NCBI GenBank assembly: GCA_948144175.1
Contig: CANXME010002182.1
Span: 1 to 64,000 of the forward strand
Source: Closterium sp. NIES-65
Lineage: Eukaryota > Streptophyta > Zygnematophyceae > Desmidiales > Closteriaceae
DNA: 64,000 bases
Direction of reading: 5' to 3'
This document shows positions 1 to 13,100 of the stretch, in pieces (the stretch's first letter is position 1; the number at the start of each line of letters is the position of its first letter). The position numbers were made by a program, and so were the translations under genes. The notes beneath the pieces are model-generated. The model was not told the origin of the DNA, ran no database searches, and saw only the letters and a program-made list of their open reading frames with translations.

Positions 1-3000
1 ATATGTATATGGAAAATGGTGCATTGGCAGTCGGTCAAGTATGGGAACTTAAGTGCAAATGCCAGGGAGAACGGAAGCGCTCAGATCTCGCATAGTACAC
101 GGAATCTAGTGGTCTCACTCAAAAGAAGGTAGGAAATCAATTCATCTAGTGAACGTAAGGGTTTGAAAGGTAACTAACGCACATGTGTAGAGAAAATGGT
201 GCATCGGCCAGTCTGGCTGGCATTTCGTCACTTATGGTGCATGTAGGGCCAGAGGAGAACGGAAACGCTCATTTCTCAAAAAGTAAAGGGAATACTAGCG
301 GTCTCACTCGATCAGAAAGGTGGGGAAATATATAATCTAGTGAGCTAATAAGGTTTCGAAGGAAGCTAATGCATATGTAGTGGAAAATGGTGCATTGGCC
401 AGGTCGTCAGTATGGAACTTAGAGTGCAAAGCCAGGGGAGAACGAAGCGCTCAGATCTCGCATAGTACACGGAATCTAGTGTCTCACTCAAATATAAGGT
501 AGGAAATAAATTCATCTAAGAACGTAACGATTTGAAGGTAACTAACGCACATGTGTAGAGAAAATGGTGCATCGGCAGTCTGGCCGGCATTTCGCACTAT
601 AGTGCAAGTAGGGCTAAGGAGACGGAAACGCTCATTTCTCAAAAGTAAAGGGATCTAACGGTCTCACTTGATCAGAAGGTGGGAAATATATAAATCTAGT
701 CAGCTAAAAGTTTGAAATGTATTCAAGCGCACACGTAAGAGAAAATGGTGCATTGGCCAGGTCGGTCAGTATCGGAACTTTAAATGCAAATGCCAGGGAG
801 AACGGAAGCGCTCAGATCTCGCATAGTACACAGAATCAAGTGGTCTCACTCAAATAGAAAGTAGGCAATTGCCACGGAAACGGAAGCGCTCTAATCTCGC
901 ATAGTACACGGAATCAAGTGGTCTCACTCAAGTAGAAGTCGGAAATATATTCATCTAGTGAACGTAAGGGTTTGAAAGGTAACTAACGCACCTGTGTAGA
1001 GAAAATGGTGCATCGGCCAGTCTGGTCGGCATTTCGCACTTATAGTGCAAGTAGGGCCAAGGAGAACGGAAAACGCTCATTTCTCAAAAAGTAGAGGGAA
1101 TCTAGCGGTCTCACTCGATCAGAAGGTGGGAAATATATAAATCTAGTGAGCTAATAAAGGTTGGAAGGATCTAATGCATATGTATATGGAAAGTGGTGCA
1201 TTGGCCAGGTCCGGTCAGTATGGCAACTTAGAGTGCAAATGCCTGGGAGAACGGAACCGCTCAAATCTCGCATAATACACGAAATCTACTGGTCTCACTC
1301 AAATATAGGTAGGAAATATATTAATCTAGTGAACGTAAGGGTTTGAAAGGTAACTAACGCACATGTGTAGAGAAAATGGTGCATCGGCCAGTCTGGCCGG
1401 CATTTCGCACTCATAGTGCAAGTGGGGCCAGGGAGAATGGAAACGCTCGTTTCTCAAAAAGTGGAGGGAATTTAACGGTCTCAGCTTGATCAGAAGGTGG
1501 AAATATATAATCTGGTCAGCTAAAAAGGTTTGAAAATGTATTAACGCACATGTATAGAGAAAAATGGTGCATTGACCAGTGCGGTCAGTATCGGAACGTT
1601 AAAATGCAAATGCCAGGGAGAACGGAAGCGCTCAGAACTCGCATAGTACACGGAATCAAGTGGTCTCACTCAAATAGAAGGTAGGAAATAAATTCATCTA
1701 GTGAACGTAAGGGTTTGAAAGGTAACTAACGCACATGTGTAGAGAAAATGGTGCATCGGCCAGTCCTGGCCGGCATTTTGCACTTATGGTGCAAGTAGGG
1801 CCAAGGAGAACTGAAACACTCATTTCTCAAAACGGAAAGGGAATCTAGGCGGTCTCACTCGATCAGAAGGTGGGAAATATATAAATCTAGTGAGCTAATA
1901 AGTTTCGAAAGGAATCTAATGCATATGTATATGGAAAATGGTGCATTGGCCAGGTCGTCAGTATGGGAACTTAGAGTGCAAATGCCAGGGAGAACGGAAG
2001 CGCTCAGATCTTGCATAGTAAACGGAATCTAGTGGTCTCACTCAAATATAAAGTAGGAAATAAATTCATCTATGAACGTAAGGAGTTTGAAAGGTAACTA
2101 ACGCACATGTGTAGAGAAAATGGTGCATCGGCCAGTCTGGCCGGCATTTCGCACTTATAGTGCAGGTAGGGCCAAGGAGAACGGAAACGCTCATTTCTCA
2201 AAAAAGTAAAGGGAATCTAGCGGTCTCACTCGATCAGAAGGTGGAAATATAGTAAATCTAGTGAGCTAATAAGGTTCGAAGGAATCTAATGCATATGTAT
2301 ATGGAAAAGTGGTGCATTGGCCAGGTCGGTCAGTATGGGAACTTAGAGTGCAAATGCCTGGGAGAACGGAACCGCTCAGATCTCGCATAATACACGGAAT
2401 CTAGTGGTCTCACTCAAATATAAGCTAGGAAATATATTCATCTAGTGAACGTAAGGGTTTAAGAGGTAACTAACGCACATGTGAAGAGAAAATGGTGCAT
2501 CGGCCAGTCTGGCCGGCATTTCGCACTCATAGTGCAGGTGGGGCCATGGAGAACGGAAACGCTCGTTTCTCAAAAAAGTAGAGGGAATCTAACGTCTCAC
2601 TCGATCAGAAAGGTGGAAATATATAAATCTAGTCAGCTAAAAAGGTTTGAAATGTATTCAACGCACATGTATAGAGAAAATGGTGCATTGGCCAGGTCGG
2701 TCAGTATGGGAACTTAGAGTGCAAATGCCAGGGAGAACGGAAGCGCTCAGATCTCGCATAGTACACGGAATCTAGTGGTCTCACTCAAATAGAAGGTAGG
2801 AAATAAATAAATCTAGTGAACGTAAGGGTTTGAAAGGTAACTAACGCACATGTGTAGAGAAAATGTGCATCGGCCAGTTTGGCCGGCATTTCGCACTTAT
2901 AGTGCAACTAGGGCCAAGGAGAATGGAAACGCTCATTTCTCAAAAAGTAGAGGGAATCTAGCGGTCTCACTCGATCAGAAGGTGGGAAATAATATAAATC

Positions 3001-3200
3001 TAGTGAGCTAATAAGGTTCGAAAGGAATCTAATGCATATGTATATGGAAAATGGGTGCATTGCCAGGTCGGTCAGTATGGGAACTTAGAGTGCAAATGCC
3101 AGGGAGAACGGAAGCGCTCAGATCTCGCATAGTACACGGAATCTAGTGGTCTCACTCAAATAGAAGGTAGGAAATAAATTCATCTAGTGAACGTAAGGGT
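1..3200. repeat. Indel-rich part of satellite block 1
   Basis: Monomers here carry many one-base insertions and deletions relative to the rest of the array (for example near 225, 590, 870, 2240 and 2868), and one monomer is fused to the middle of another near 866. The same types A, B, A' and B' are still recognisable. This could be an older array margin or less well polished sequence; the DNA alone does not decide. Confidence 0.7.
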
Positions 3201-3230
3201 TTGAAAGGTAACTAACGCACATGTGTAGAG

Positions 3231-5767
3231 AAAATGGTGCATCGGCCAGTCTGGCCGGCATTTCGCACTCATAGTGCAGGTGGGGCCAGGGAGAACGGAA
3301 ACGCTCGTTCTCAAAAAGTAGAGGGAATCTAACGGTCTCACTCGATCAGAAGGTGGGAAATATATAATTCTAGTCAGCTAAAAAGGTTTGAAATGTATTC
3401 AACGCACATGTATAGAGAAAATGGTGCATTGGCCAGGTCGGTCAGTATCGGAACTTAAAATGCAAATGCAGGGAGAACGGAAGCGCTCAGATCTCGCATA
3501 GTACACGGAATCAAGTGGTCTCACTCAAATAGAAAGTAGGAAATATATTCATCTAGTGAACGTAAGGGTTTGAAAGGTAACTAACGCACATGTGTAGAGA
3601 AAATTGTGCATCGGCCAGTCTGGCCGGCATTTTCGCACTTATAGAGCAACTAGGGCCAAGGAGAATGGAAACGCTCATTTCTCAAAAAGTAGAGGAATCT
3701 AGCGGTCTCACTCGATCAGAAGGTGGGAAATATATAAATCTAGTGAGCTAATAAGGTTCGAAAGGAATCTAATGCATATGTATATGGAACTTAGAGTGCA
3801 AATGCCAGGGAGAACGGAAGCGCTCAGATCTCGCATAGTACACGGAATCTAGTGGTCTCACTCAAATAGAAGGTAGGAAATAAATTCATCTAGTGAACGT
3901 AAGGGTTTGAAAGGTAACTAACGCACATGTTTAGAGAAAATGGTGCATCGGCCAGTCTGGCCGGCATTTCGCACTTATAGTGCAAGTAGGGCCAAGGAGA
4001 ACGGAAACGCTCATTTCTCAAAAAGTAAAGGGAATCTAGCGGTCTCACTCGATCAGAAGGTGGGAAATATATAAATCTAGTGAGCTAATAAGGTTCAAAA
4101 GGAATCTAATGCATATGTATATGGAAAATGGTGCATTGGCCAGGTCGGTCAGTATGGGAGCTTAGAGTGCAAATGCCAGGGAGAACGGAAGCCGCTCAGA
4201 TCTCGCATCAGTACACAGAATCTAGTGGTCTCACTCAAATAGAAGGTAGGAAATATATTCATCTAATGAACGTAAGGGTTTGAAAGGTAACTAACGCACA
4301 TGTGTAGAGAAAATGGTGCATCGGCCAGTCTGGCCGGCATTTCGCACTCATAGTGCAGGTGGGGCCAGGAAGAACGGAAACGCTCATTTCTCAAAAAGTA
4401 GAGGGAATCTAACGGTCTCACTCTATCAGAAGGTGGGAAATATATAAATCTAGTCAGCTAAAAAGGTTTGAAATGTATTCAACGCACATGTATAAAGAAA
4501 ATGGTGCATTGGCAGGCTCGGTCAGTATCGGAATTAATAATGCAAATGCCGGGAGAATGGAAGCGTTCAGATCTCGCATAGTACACGGAATCAAGTGGTC
4601 TCACTCAATTAGATAAGTAGGAAATGAATATTTATCTAAGAATGTAAGGGTTTGAAAGGTAACTAACACACATGTGTAGAGAAAATGGTGCATCGGCCAG
4701 TCTGGCCGGCATTTCGCACTCATAATGCAGGTGGGGCCAGGGAGAACGGAAACGCCGTTTCTCAAAAAGTAGAGGAATCTAACGGTCTTACTCGATCAGA
4801 ACGTGGTAAATATATAAATCTAGTCAGCTAAAAAGGTTTGAAATGTATTCAACGCAAATGTATAGAGAAAATGGTGCATTGGCCAGGTCGGTCAGTATCG
4901 GAACTTAAAATGCAAATGCCAACGAGAACGGAAGCGCTCAGCTCTCACATAGTACACGGAATCAAGTGGTCTCACTCAAATAGAAAGTAGGAAGGGTTTC
5001 AAAGGTAACTAACGCACATGTGTAGAGAAAATTGTGCATCGGCCAGTCTGGCCGGCATTTCGCACTTATAGTGCAACTAGGGCCAAGGAGAACGGAAACG
5101 CTCATTTCTCAAAAAGTAGAGGGAATCTAGCAGTCTCACTCGATCAGAAGGTGGGAAATATATAAATATAGTGAGCTAATAAGGTTCGAAAGGAATCTAA
5201 TGCATATGTATATGGAAATGGTGCATTGGCCAGGTCGGTCAGTATGGGAACTTAGAGTGCAAATGCCAGGGGAACGGAAGCGCTCAGATCTCGCATAGTA
5301 CACGGAATCTAGTTGTCTCACTCAAATAGAAGATAGGAAATAAATTCATCTAGTGAACGTAAGGGTTTGAAAGGTAACTAACGCACATGTTTAGAGAAAA
5401 TGGTGCATCGGCCAGTCTGGCCGGCATTTCGCACTTATAGTGCAAGTAGGGACAAGGAGAACGGAAACGCTCATTCTCAAAAAGTAAAGGGAATCTAGCG
5501 GTCTCACTCGATCAGAAGGTGGGAAATATATAAATCTTGTGAGCTAATAAGGTTCAAAAGGAATCTAATGCATATGTATATGGAAAATGGTGCATTGGCC
5601 AGGTCGGTCAGTATGGGAACTTAGAGTGCAAATGCCAGGGAGAACGGAAGCGCTCAGATCTCGCATAGTACACGGAATCTAGTTGTCTCACTCAAATTGA
5701 AGTTAGGAAATAAATTCATCTAGTGAACGTAAGGGTTTGAAAGGTAACTAACGCACATGTTTAGAGA
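3231..5767. repeat. Higher-order repeat, ~2.57 kb, copy a
   Basis: Rare variants recur in the same order about 2.54-2.57 kb further on: ATAGAGCAAC (3641 and 6177), CTCTATCAGA (4421 and 6991), AACGAGAACG (4921 and 7492), and a short deletion before GGGTTTCAAAGG (about 4990 and 7562). Copy a lacks ~35 bp near 3787, which accounts for the changing offset. Boundaries are approximate. Confidence 0.8.
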
Positions 5768-8340
5768 AAATGGTGCATCGGCCAGTCTGGCCGGCATTTC
5801 GCACTCATAGTGCAGGTGGGGCCAGGGAGAACGGAAACGCTCGTTTCTCAAAAAGTAGAGGGAATCTAACGGTCTCACTCGATCAGAAGGTGGGAAATAT
5901 ATAATTCTAGTCAGCTAAAAAGGTTTGAAATGTATTCAACGCACATGTATAGAGAAAATGGTGCATTGGCCAGGTCGGTCAGTATCGGAACTTAAAATGC
6001 AAATGCAGGGAGAACGGAAGCGCTCAGATCTCGCATAGTACACGGAATCAAGTGGTCTCACTCAAATAGAAAGTAGGAAATATATTCATCTAGTGAACGT
6101 AAGGGTTTGAAAGGTAACTAACGCACATGTGTAGAGAAAATTGTGCATCGGCCAGTCTGGCCGGCATTTCGCACTTATAGAGCAACTAGGGCCAAGGAGA
6201 ATGGAAACGCTCATTTCTCAAAAAGTAGAGGGAATCTAGCGGTCTCACTCGATCAGAAGGTGGGAAATATATAAATCTAGTGAGCTAATAAGGTTCGAAA
6301 GGAATCTAATGCATATGTATATGGAAAATGGTGCATTGGCCAGGTCGGTCAGTATGGGAACTTAGAGTGCAAATGCCAGGGAGAAACGGAAGCGCTCAGA
6401 TCTCGCATAGTACACGGAATCTAGTGGTCTCACTCAAATAGAAGGTAGGAAATAAATTCATCTAGTGAACGTAAGGGTTTGAAAGGTAACTAACGCACAT
6501 GTTTAGAGAAAATGGTGCATCGGCCAGTCTGGCCGGCATTTCGCACTTATAGTGCAAGTAGGGCCAAGGAGAACGGAAACGCTCATTTCTCAAAAAGTAA
6601 AGGGAATCTAGCGGTCTCACTCGATCAGAAGGTGGGAAATATATAAATCTAGTGAGCTAATAAGGTTCAAAAGGAATCTAATGCATATGTATATGGAAAA
6701 TGGTGCATTGGCCAGGTCGGTCAGTATGGGAGCTTAGAGTGCAAATGCCAGGGAGAACGGAAGCGCTCAGATCTCGCACAGTACACGGAATCTAGTGGTC
6801 TCACTCAAACAGAAAGTAGGAAATATATTCATCTAGTGAACGTAAGGGTTTGAAAGGTAACTAACGCACATGTGTAGAGAAAATGGTGCATCGGCCAGTC
6901 TGGCCGGCATTTCGCACTCATAGTGCAGGTGGGGCCAGGAAGAACGGAAACGCTCATTTCTCAAAAAGTAGAGGGAATCTAACGGTCTCACTCTATCAGA
7001 AGGTGGGAAATATATAAATCTAGTCAGCTAAAAAGCTTTGAAATGTATTCAACGCACATGTATAAAGAAAATGGTGCATTGGCCAGGTCGGTCAGTATCG
7101 GAACTTAAAATGCAAATGCCAGGGAGAACGGAAGCGTTCAGATCTCGCATAGTACATGGAATCAAGTGGTCTCACTCAATTAGAAAGTAGGAAATATATT
7201 CATCTAGTGAACGTAAGGGTTTGAAAGGTAACTAACGCACATGTGTAGAGAAAATGGTGCATCGGCCAGTCTGGCCGGCATTTCGCACTCATAATGCAGG
7301 TGGGGCCAGGGAGAACGGAAACGCTCGTTTCTCAAAAAGTAGAGGGAATCTAACGGTCTCACTCGATCAGAACGAGGGAAATATATAAATCTAGTCAGCT
7401 AAAAAGGTTTGAAATGTATTCAACGCAAATGTATAGAGAAAATGGTGCATTGGCCAGGTCGGTCAGTATCGGAACTTAAAATGCAAATGCCAACGAGAAC
7501 GGAAGCGCTCAGATCTCACATAGTACACGGAATCAAGTGGTCTCACTCAAATAGAAAGTAGGAAAGGGTTTCAAAGGTAACTAACGCACATGTGTAGAGA
7601 AAATTGTGCATCGGCCAGTCTGGCCGGCATTTCGCACTTATAGTGCAACTAGGGCCAAGGAGAACGGAAACGCTCATTTCTCAAAAAGTAGAGGGAATCT
7701 AGCAGTCTCACTCGATCAGAAGGTGGGAAATATATAAACATAGTGAGCTAATAAGGTTCGAAAGGAATCTAATGCATATGTATATGGAAAATGGTGCATT
7801 GGCCAGGTCGGTCAGTATGGGAACTTAGAGTGCAAATGCCAGGGAGAACGGAAGCGCTCAGATCTCGCAAAGTACACGGAATCTAGTTGTCTCACTCAAA
7901 TAGAAGGTAGGAAATAAATTCATCTAGTGAACGTAAGGGTTTGAAAGGTAACCAACGCACATGTGTAGAGAAAATGGTGCATCGGCCAGTCTGGCCGCAT
8001 TTCGCACTTATAGTGCAAGTAGGGCCAAGGAGAACGGAAACGCTCATTTCTCAAAAAGTAAAGGGAATCTAGCGGTCTCACTCGATCAGAAGGTGGGAAA
8101 TATATAAATCTAGTGAGCTAATAAGGTTCGAAAGGAATCTAATGCATATGTATATGGAAAATGGTGCATTGGCCAGGTCGGTCAGTATGGGAACTTAGAG
8201 TGCAAATGCCAGGGAGAACGGAAGCGCTCAGATCTCACACAGTACACGGAATCTAGTGGTCTCACTCAAATAGAAGGTATAAAATAAATTCATCTAGTGA
8301 ACGTAAGGGTTTGAAAGGAAACTAACGCACATGTGTAGAG
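5768..8340. repeat. Higher-order repeat, ~2.57 kb, copy b
   Basis: Second tandem copy of the 14-monomer unit seen just upstream, sharing its diagnostic variants in the same order. It is less indel-ridden than copy a. Boundaries are approximate. Confidence 0.8.
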
Positions 8341-10139
8341 AAAATGGTGCATCGGCCAGTCTGGCCGGCATTTCGCACTCATAGTGCAGGTGGGGCCAGG
8401 AAGAACGGAAACGCTCATTTCTCAAAAAGTAGAGGGAATCTAAGGGTCTCACTCCATCAAAAGGTGGGAAATATATAAATCTAGTTAGCTAAAAAGGTTT
8501 GAAATGTATTCAACGCACATGTATAGAGAAAATGGTGCATTGGCCAGGTCAGTCAGTATCGGAACTTAAAATGCAAATGCCAGGGAGAACGGAAGCGCTC
8601 AGATCTCGCATAGTACACGGAATCAAGTGGTCTCACTCAAATAGAAAGTAGGAAATATATTCATCTAGTGAACGTAAGGGTTTGAAAGGTAACTAACGCA
8701 CATGTGTAGAGAAAATGGTGCATCGGCCAGTCTAGCCGGCATTTCGCACTCATAATGCAGGTGGGGCCAGGGAGAACGGAAACGCTCGTTTCTCAAAAAG
8801 TAGAGGGAATCTAACGGTCTCACTCGATCAGAAGGTGGGAAATAAATCTAGTCAGCTAAAAAGGTTTGAAATTATTCAACGCAAATACATAGAGAAAATG
8901 GTGCATTGGCCAGGTCGGTCAGTATCGGAACTTAAAATGCAAATGCCAGGGAGAACGGAAGCGCTCAGATCTCGCATAGTACACGGAATCAGTGGTCTCA
9001 CTCAAATAGAAAGTAGGGAAGGGTTTGAAAGGTAACTAACGCACATGTGTAGATAAAATTGTGCATCGGCCAGTCTGGCCGGCATTCGCACTTATAGTGC
9101 AACTAGGGCCAAGGAGAACGGAAACGCTCATTTCTCAAAAAGTAGAGGGAATCTAGCAGTCTCACTCGATCAGAAGGTGGGAAATATATAAAAACTAGTG
9201 AGCTAATAAGGTTCGAAAGGAATCTAATGCATATGTATATGGAAAATGGTGCATTGGCCAGGTCGGTCAGTATGGGAATTTAGAGTGCAAATGCCAGGGA
9301 GAACGGAAGCGCTTAGATCTCGCATAGTACACGGAATCTAGTTGTCTCACTCAAATAGAAGGTAGGAAATAAATTCATATAGTGAACGTACGGGTTTGAA
9401 AGGTAACTAACGCACATGTGTAGAGAAAATGGTGCATCGGCCAGTCTGGCCGGCATTTCGCACTTATAGTGCAAGTTGGGCCAAGGAGAACGGAAACGCT
9501 CATTTCTCAAAAAGTAAAGGGAATCTAGCGGTCTCACTCGATCAGAAGGTGGGAAATATATAAATCTAGTGAGCTAATAAGGTTTGAAAGGAATCTAATG
9601 CATATGTATATGGAAAATGGTGCATTGGCCAGGTCGGTCAGTAGGGGAACTTAGAGTGCAAATGCCAGGGAGAACGGAAGCGCTCAGATCTCGCATAATA
9701 CATGGAATCTAGTGGTCTCACTCAAATATAAGGTAGGAAATATATTCATCTAGTGAATGTAAGGGTTTGAAAAGGTAACTAACGCACATGTGTAGAGAAA
9801 ATGGTGCATCGGCCAGTCTGGCCGGCATTTCGCACTCATAGTGCAGGTGGGGCCAGGGAGAACGGAAACGCTCGTTTCTCAAAAAGCAGAGGGAATCTTA
9901 CGGTATCACTCGATCAAAAGGTGGGAAATATATAAATCTAGTCAGCTAAAAAGGTTTGAAATGTATTCATTGCACATGTATAGAGAAAATGGTGCATTGG
10001 CCAGGTCGGTCAGTATCGGAACTTAAAATGCAAATGCCAGGGAGAACGGAAGCGCTCAGATCTCGCATAGTACACGGAATCAAGTGGTCTCACTCAAATA
10101 GAAAGTAGGAAAGGGTTTGAAAGGTAACTAACGCACATG

Positions 10140-13100
10140 TGTAGAGAAAATTGTGCATCGGCCAGTCTGGCCGGCATTTCGCACTTATAGTGCAACTAGG
10201 GCCAAGGAGAACGGAAACGCTCATTTCTCAAAAAGTAGAGGGAATCTAGCAGTCTCACTCGATCAGAAGGTGGGAAATATATAAATCTAGTGAGCTAATA
10301 AGGTTCGAAAGGAATCTAATGCATATGTATATGGAAAATGGTGCATTGGCCAGGTCGGTCAGTATGGGAACTTAGAGTGCAAATGCCAGGGAGAACGGAA
10401 GCGCTCAGATCTCGCATAGTACACAGAATCTAGTGGTCTCACTCAAATAGAAGGTAGGAAATATATTCATCTAGTGAACGTAAGGGGTTGAAAGGTAACT
10501 AACGCACATGTGTAGAGAAAATGGTGCATCGGCCAGTCTGGCCGGCATTTCGCACTTATAGTGCAAGTAGAGCCAAGGAGAACCGAAACGCTCATTTCTC
10601 AAAAAGTAAAGGGAATCTAGCGGTCTCACTCAATCAGAAGGTGGGAAATATATAAATCTAGTGAGCTAATAAGGTTCGGAAGGAATCTAATGCATATGTA
10701 TATGGAAAGTGGTGCATTGGCCAGGTCGGTCAGTATGGGAACTTAGAGTGCAAATGCCTGGGAGAACGGAACCGCTCAGATCTCGCATAATACACGGAAT
10801 CTAGTGGTCTCACTCAAATATAAGGTAGGAAATATATTCATCTAGTGAACGTAAGGGTTTGAAAGGTAACTAACGCACATGTGTAGAGAAAATGGTGCAT
10901 CGGCCAGTCTGGCCGGCATTTCGCACTCATAGTGCAGGTGGGGCCAGGGAGAACGGAAACGCTTGTTTCTCAAAAAGTAGAGGGAATCTAACGGTCTCAC
11001 TCGATCAGAATGTGGGAAATATATTACTCTAGTCAGCTAAAAAGGTTTAAAATGTATTCAACGCACATGTGTAGAGAAAATGGTGCATTGGCCAGGTCGG
11101 TCAGTATCGGAACTTAAATTCAAATGCCTGGGAGAACGGAAGCGCTCAGATCTCGCATAGTACACGGAATCAAGTGGTCTCACTCAAATAGAAAGTAGGA
11201 AATATATTCATCTAGTGAACATAAGGGTTTGAAAGGTAACTAACGCACATGTGTAGAGAAAATTGTGCATCGGCGAGTCTGGCCGGCATTTCGCACTTAT
11301 AGTGCAACTAGGGCCAAGGAGAACGGAAACGCTCATTTCTCAAAAAGGAGAGGGAATCTAGCGGTCTCACTCGATCAAAACGTGGGAAATATATAACTCT
11401 AGTGAGCTAATAAGGTTCGAAAGGAATCTAATGCATATGTATATGGAAAATGGTGCATTGGCCAGGTCGGTCAGTATGGGAACTTAGAGTGCAAATGCCA
11501 GGGAGAACGGAAGCGCTCAGATCTCGCATAGTACACGGAATCTAGTGGTCTCACTCAAATAGAAGGTAGGAAATAAATTCATCTAGTGAACGTAAGGGTT
11601 TGAAAGGTAACTAACGCACATGTGTAGAGAAAATGGTGCATCGGCCAGTCTGGCCGGCATTTCGCACTTATAGTGCAAGTAGGGCCAAGGAGAACGGAAA
11701 CGCTCATTTCTCAAAAAGTAGAGGGAATCTAGCGGTCTCACTCGATCAGAAGGTGGGAAATATATAAACCTAGTGAGCTAATAATATTCGGAAGGAATCT
11801 AATGCATATGTATATGGAAAGTGGTGCATTAGCCAGGTCGGTCAGTATGGGAACTTAGAGTGCAAATGCCAGGGAGAACGGAAGCGCTCAGATCTCGCAT
11901 AGTACACGGAATCTAGTGGTCTCACTCAAATAGAAGGTAGGATATAAATTCATCTAGTATACGTAAGGGTTTGAAAGGTAAATAACGCACATGTTTAGAG
12001 AAAATGGTGCATCGGCCAGTCTGGCCGGCATTTCGCACTTAAAGTGCAACTAGGGCCAAGGAGAACGGAAACGCTCATTACTCAAAAAGTAGAGGGAATC
12101 TAGCGGTCTCACTCAATCAGAAGGTGGGAAATATATAAATCTAGTGAGCTAATAAGGTTCGAAAGGAATCTAATGAAAATTTTTATGGAAAATGGTGCAT
12201 TGGCCAGGTCGGTCAGTATGGGAACTTAGAGTGCAAATGCCAGGGAGAACGGAAGCGCTCAGATCTCGCATAGTACACGGAATCTAGTGGTCTCACTCAA
12301 ATAGAAGGTAGGAAATAAATTCATCTAGTGAACGTAAGGGTTTGAAAGGTAACTAACGCACATGTGTAGAGAAAATGGTGCATCGGCCTGTCTGGCCGGC
12401 ATTTCGCACTTATAGTGCAAGTAGGGCCAAGGAGAACGGAAACGCCCATTTCTCAAAAAGTAAAGGGAATCTAGTGGTCTCACTCGATCAGAAGGTGGAA
12501 AATATATAAATCTAGTGAGCTAATAAGGTTCGAAAGGAATCTAATACATATGTATATGGAAAATGGTGCATTGGCCAGGTCGGTCAGTATGGGAACTTGG
12601 AGTGCAAATGCAAGGGAGAACGGAAGCGCTCAGATCTCGCATAGTACACGAAAGCTAGTGGTCTCACTCAAATAGAAGGTAGGAAATAAATTCATCTAGT
12701 GAACGTAAGGGTTTGAAAGGTAACTATCGCACATGTGTAGAGAAAATGGTGCATCGGCCAGTCTGGCCGGCATTTCGCACTTATAGTGCAAGTAGGGCCA
12801 AGGAGAACGGAAACGCTCATTTCTCAAAACGTAAAGGGAATCTAGTGGTCTCACTCGATCAGAAGGTGGGAAATATATAAATCTAGTGAGCTAATAAGGT
12901 TCGAAAGGAATCTAATGCATATGTATATGGAAAATGGTGCATTGGCCAGGTCGGTCAGTATGGGAACTTAGAGTGCAAATGCAAGGGAGAACGGAAGCGC
13001 TCAGATCTCGCATAGTACACGGAATCTAGTGGTCTCACTCAAATAGAAGGTAGGAAATAAATTCATCTAGTGAACGTAAGGGTTTGAAAGGTAACTAACG

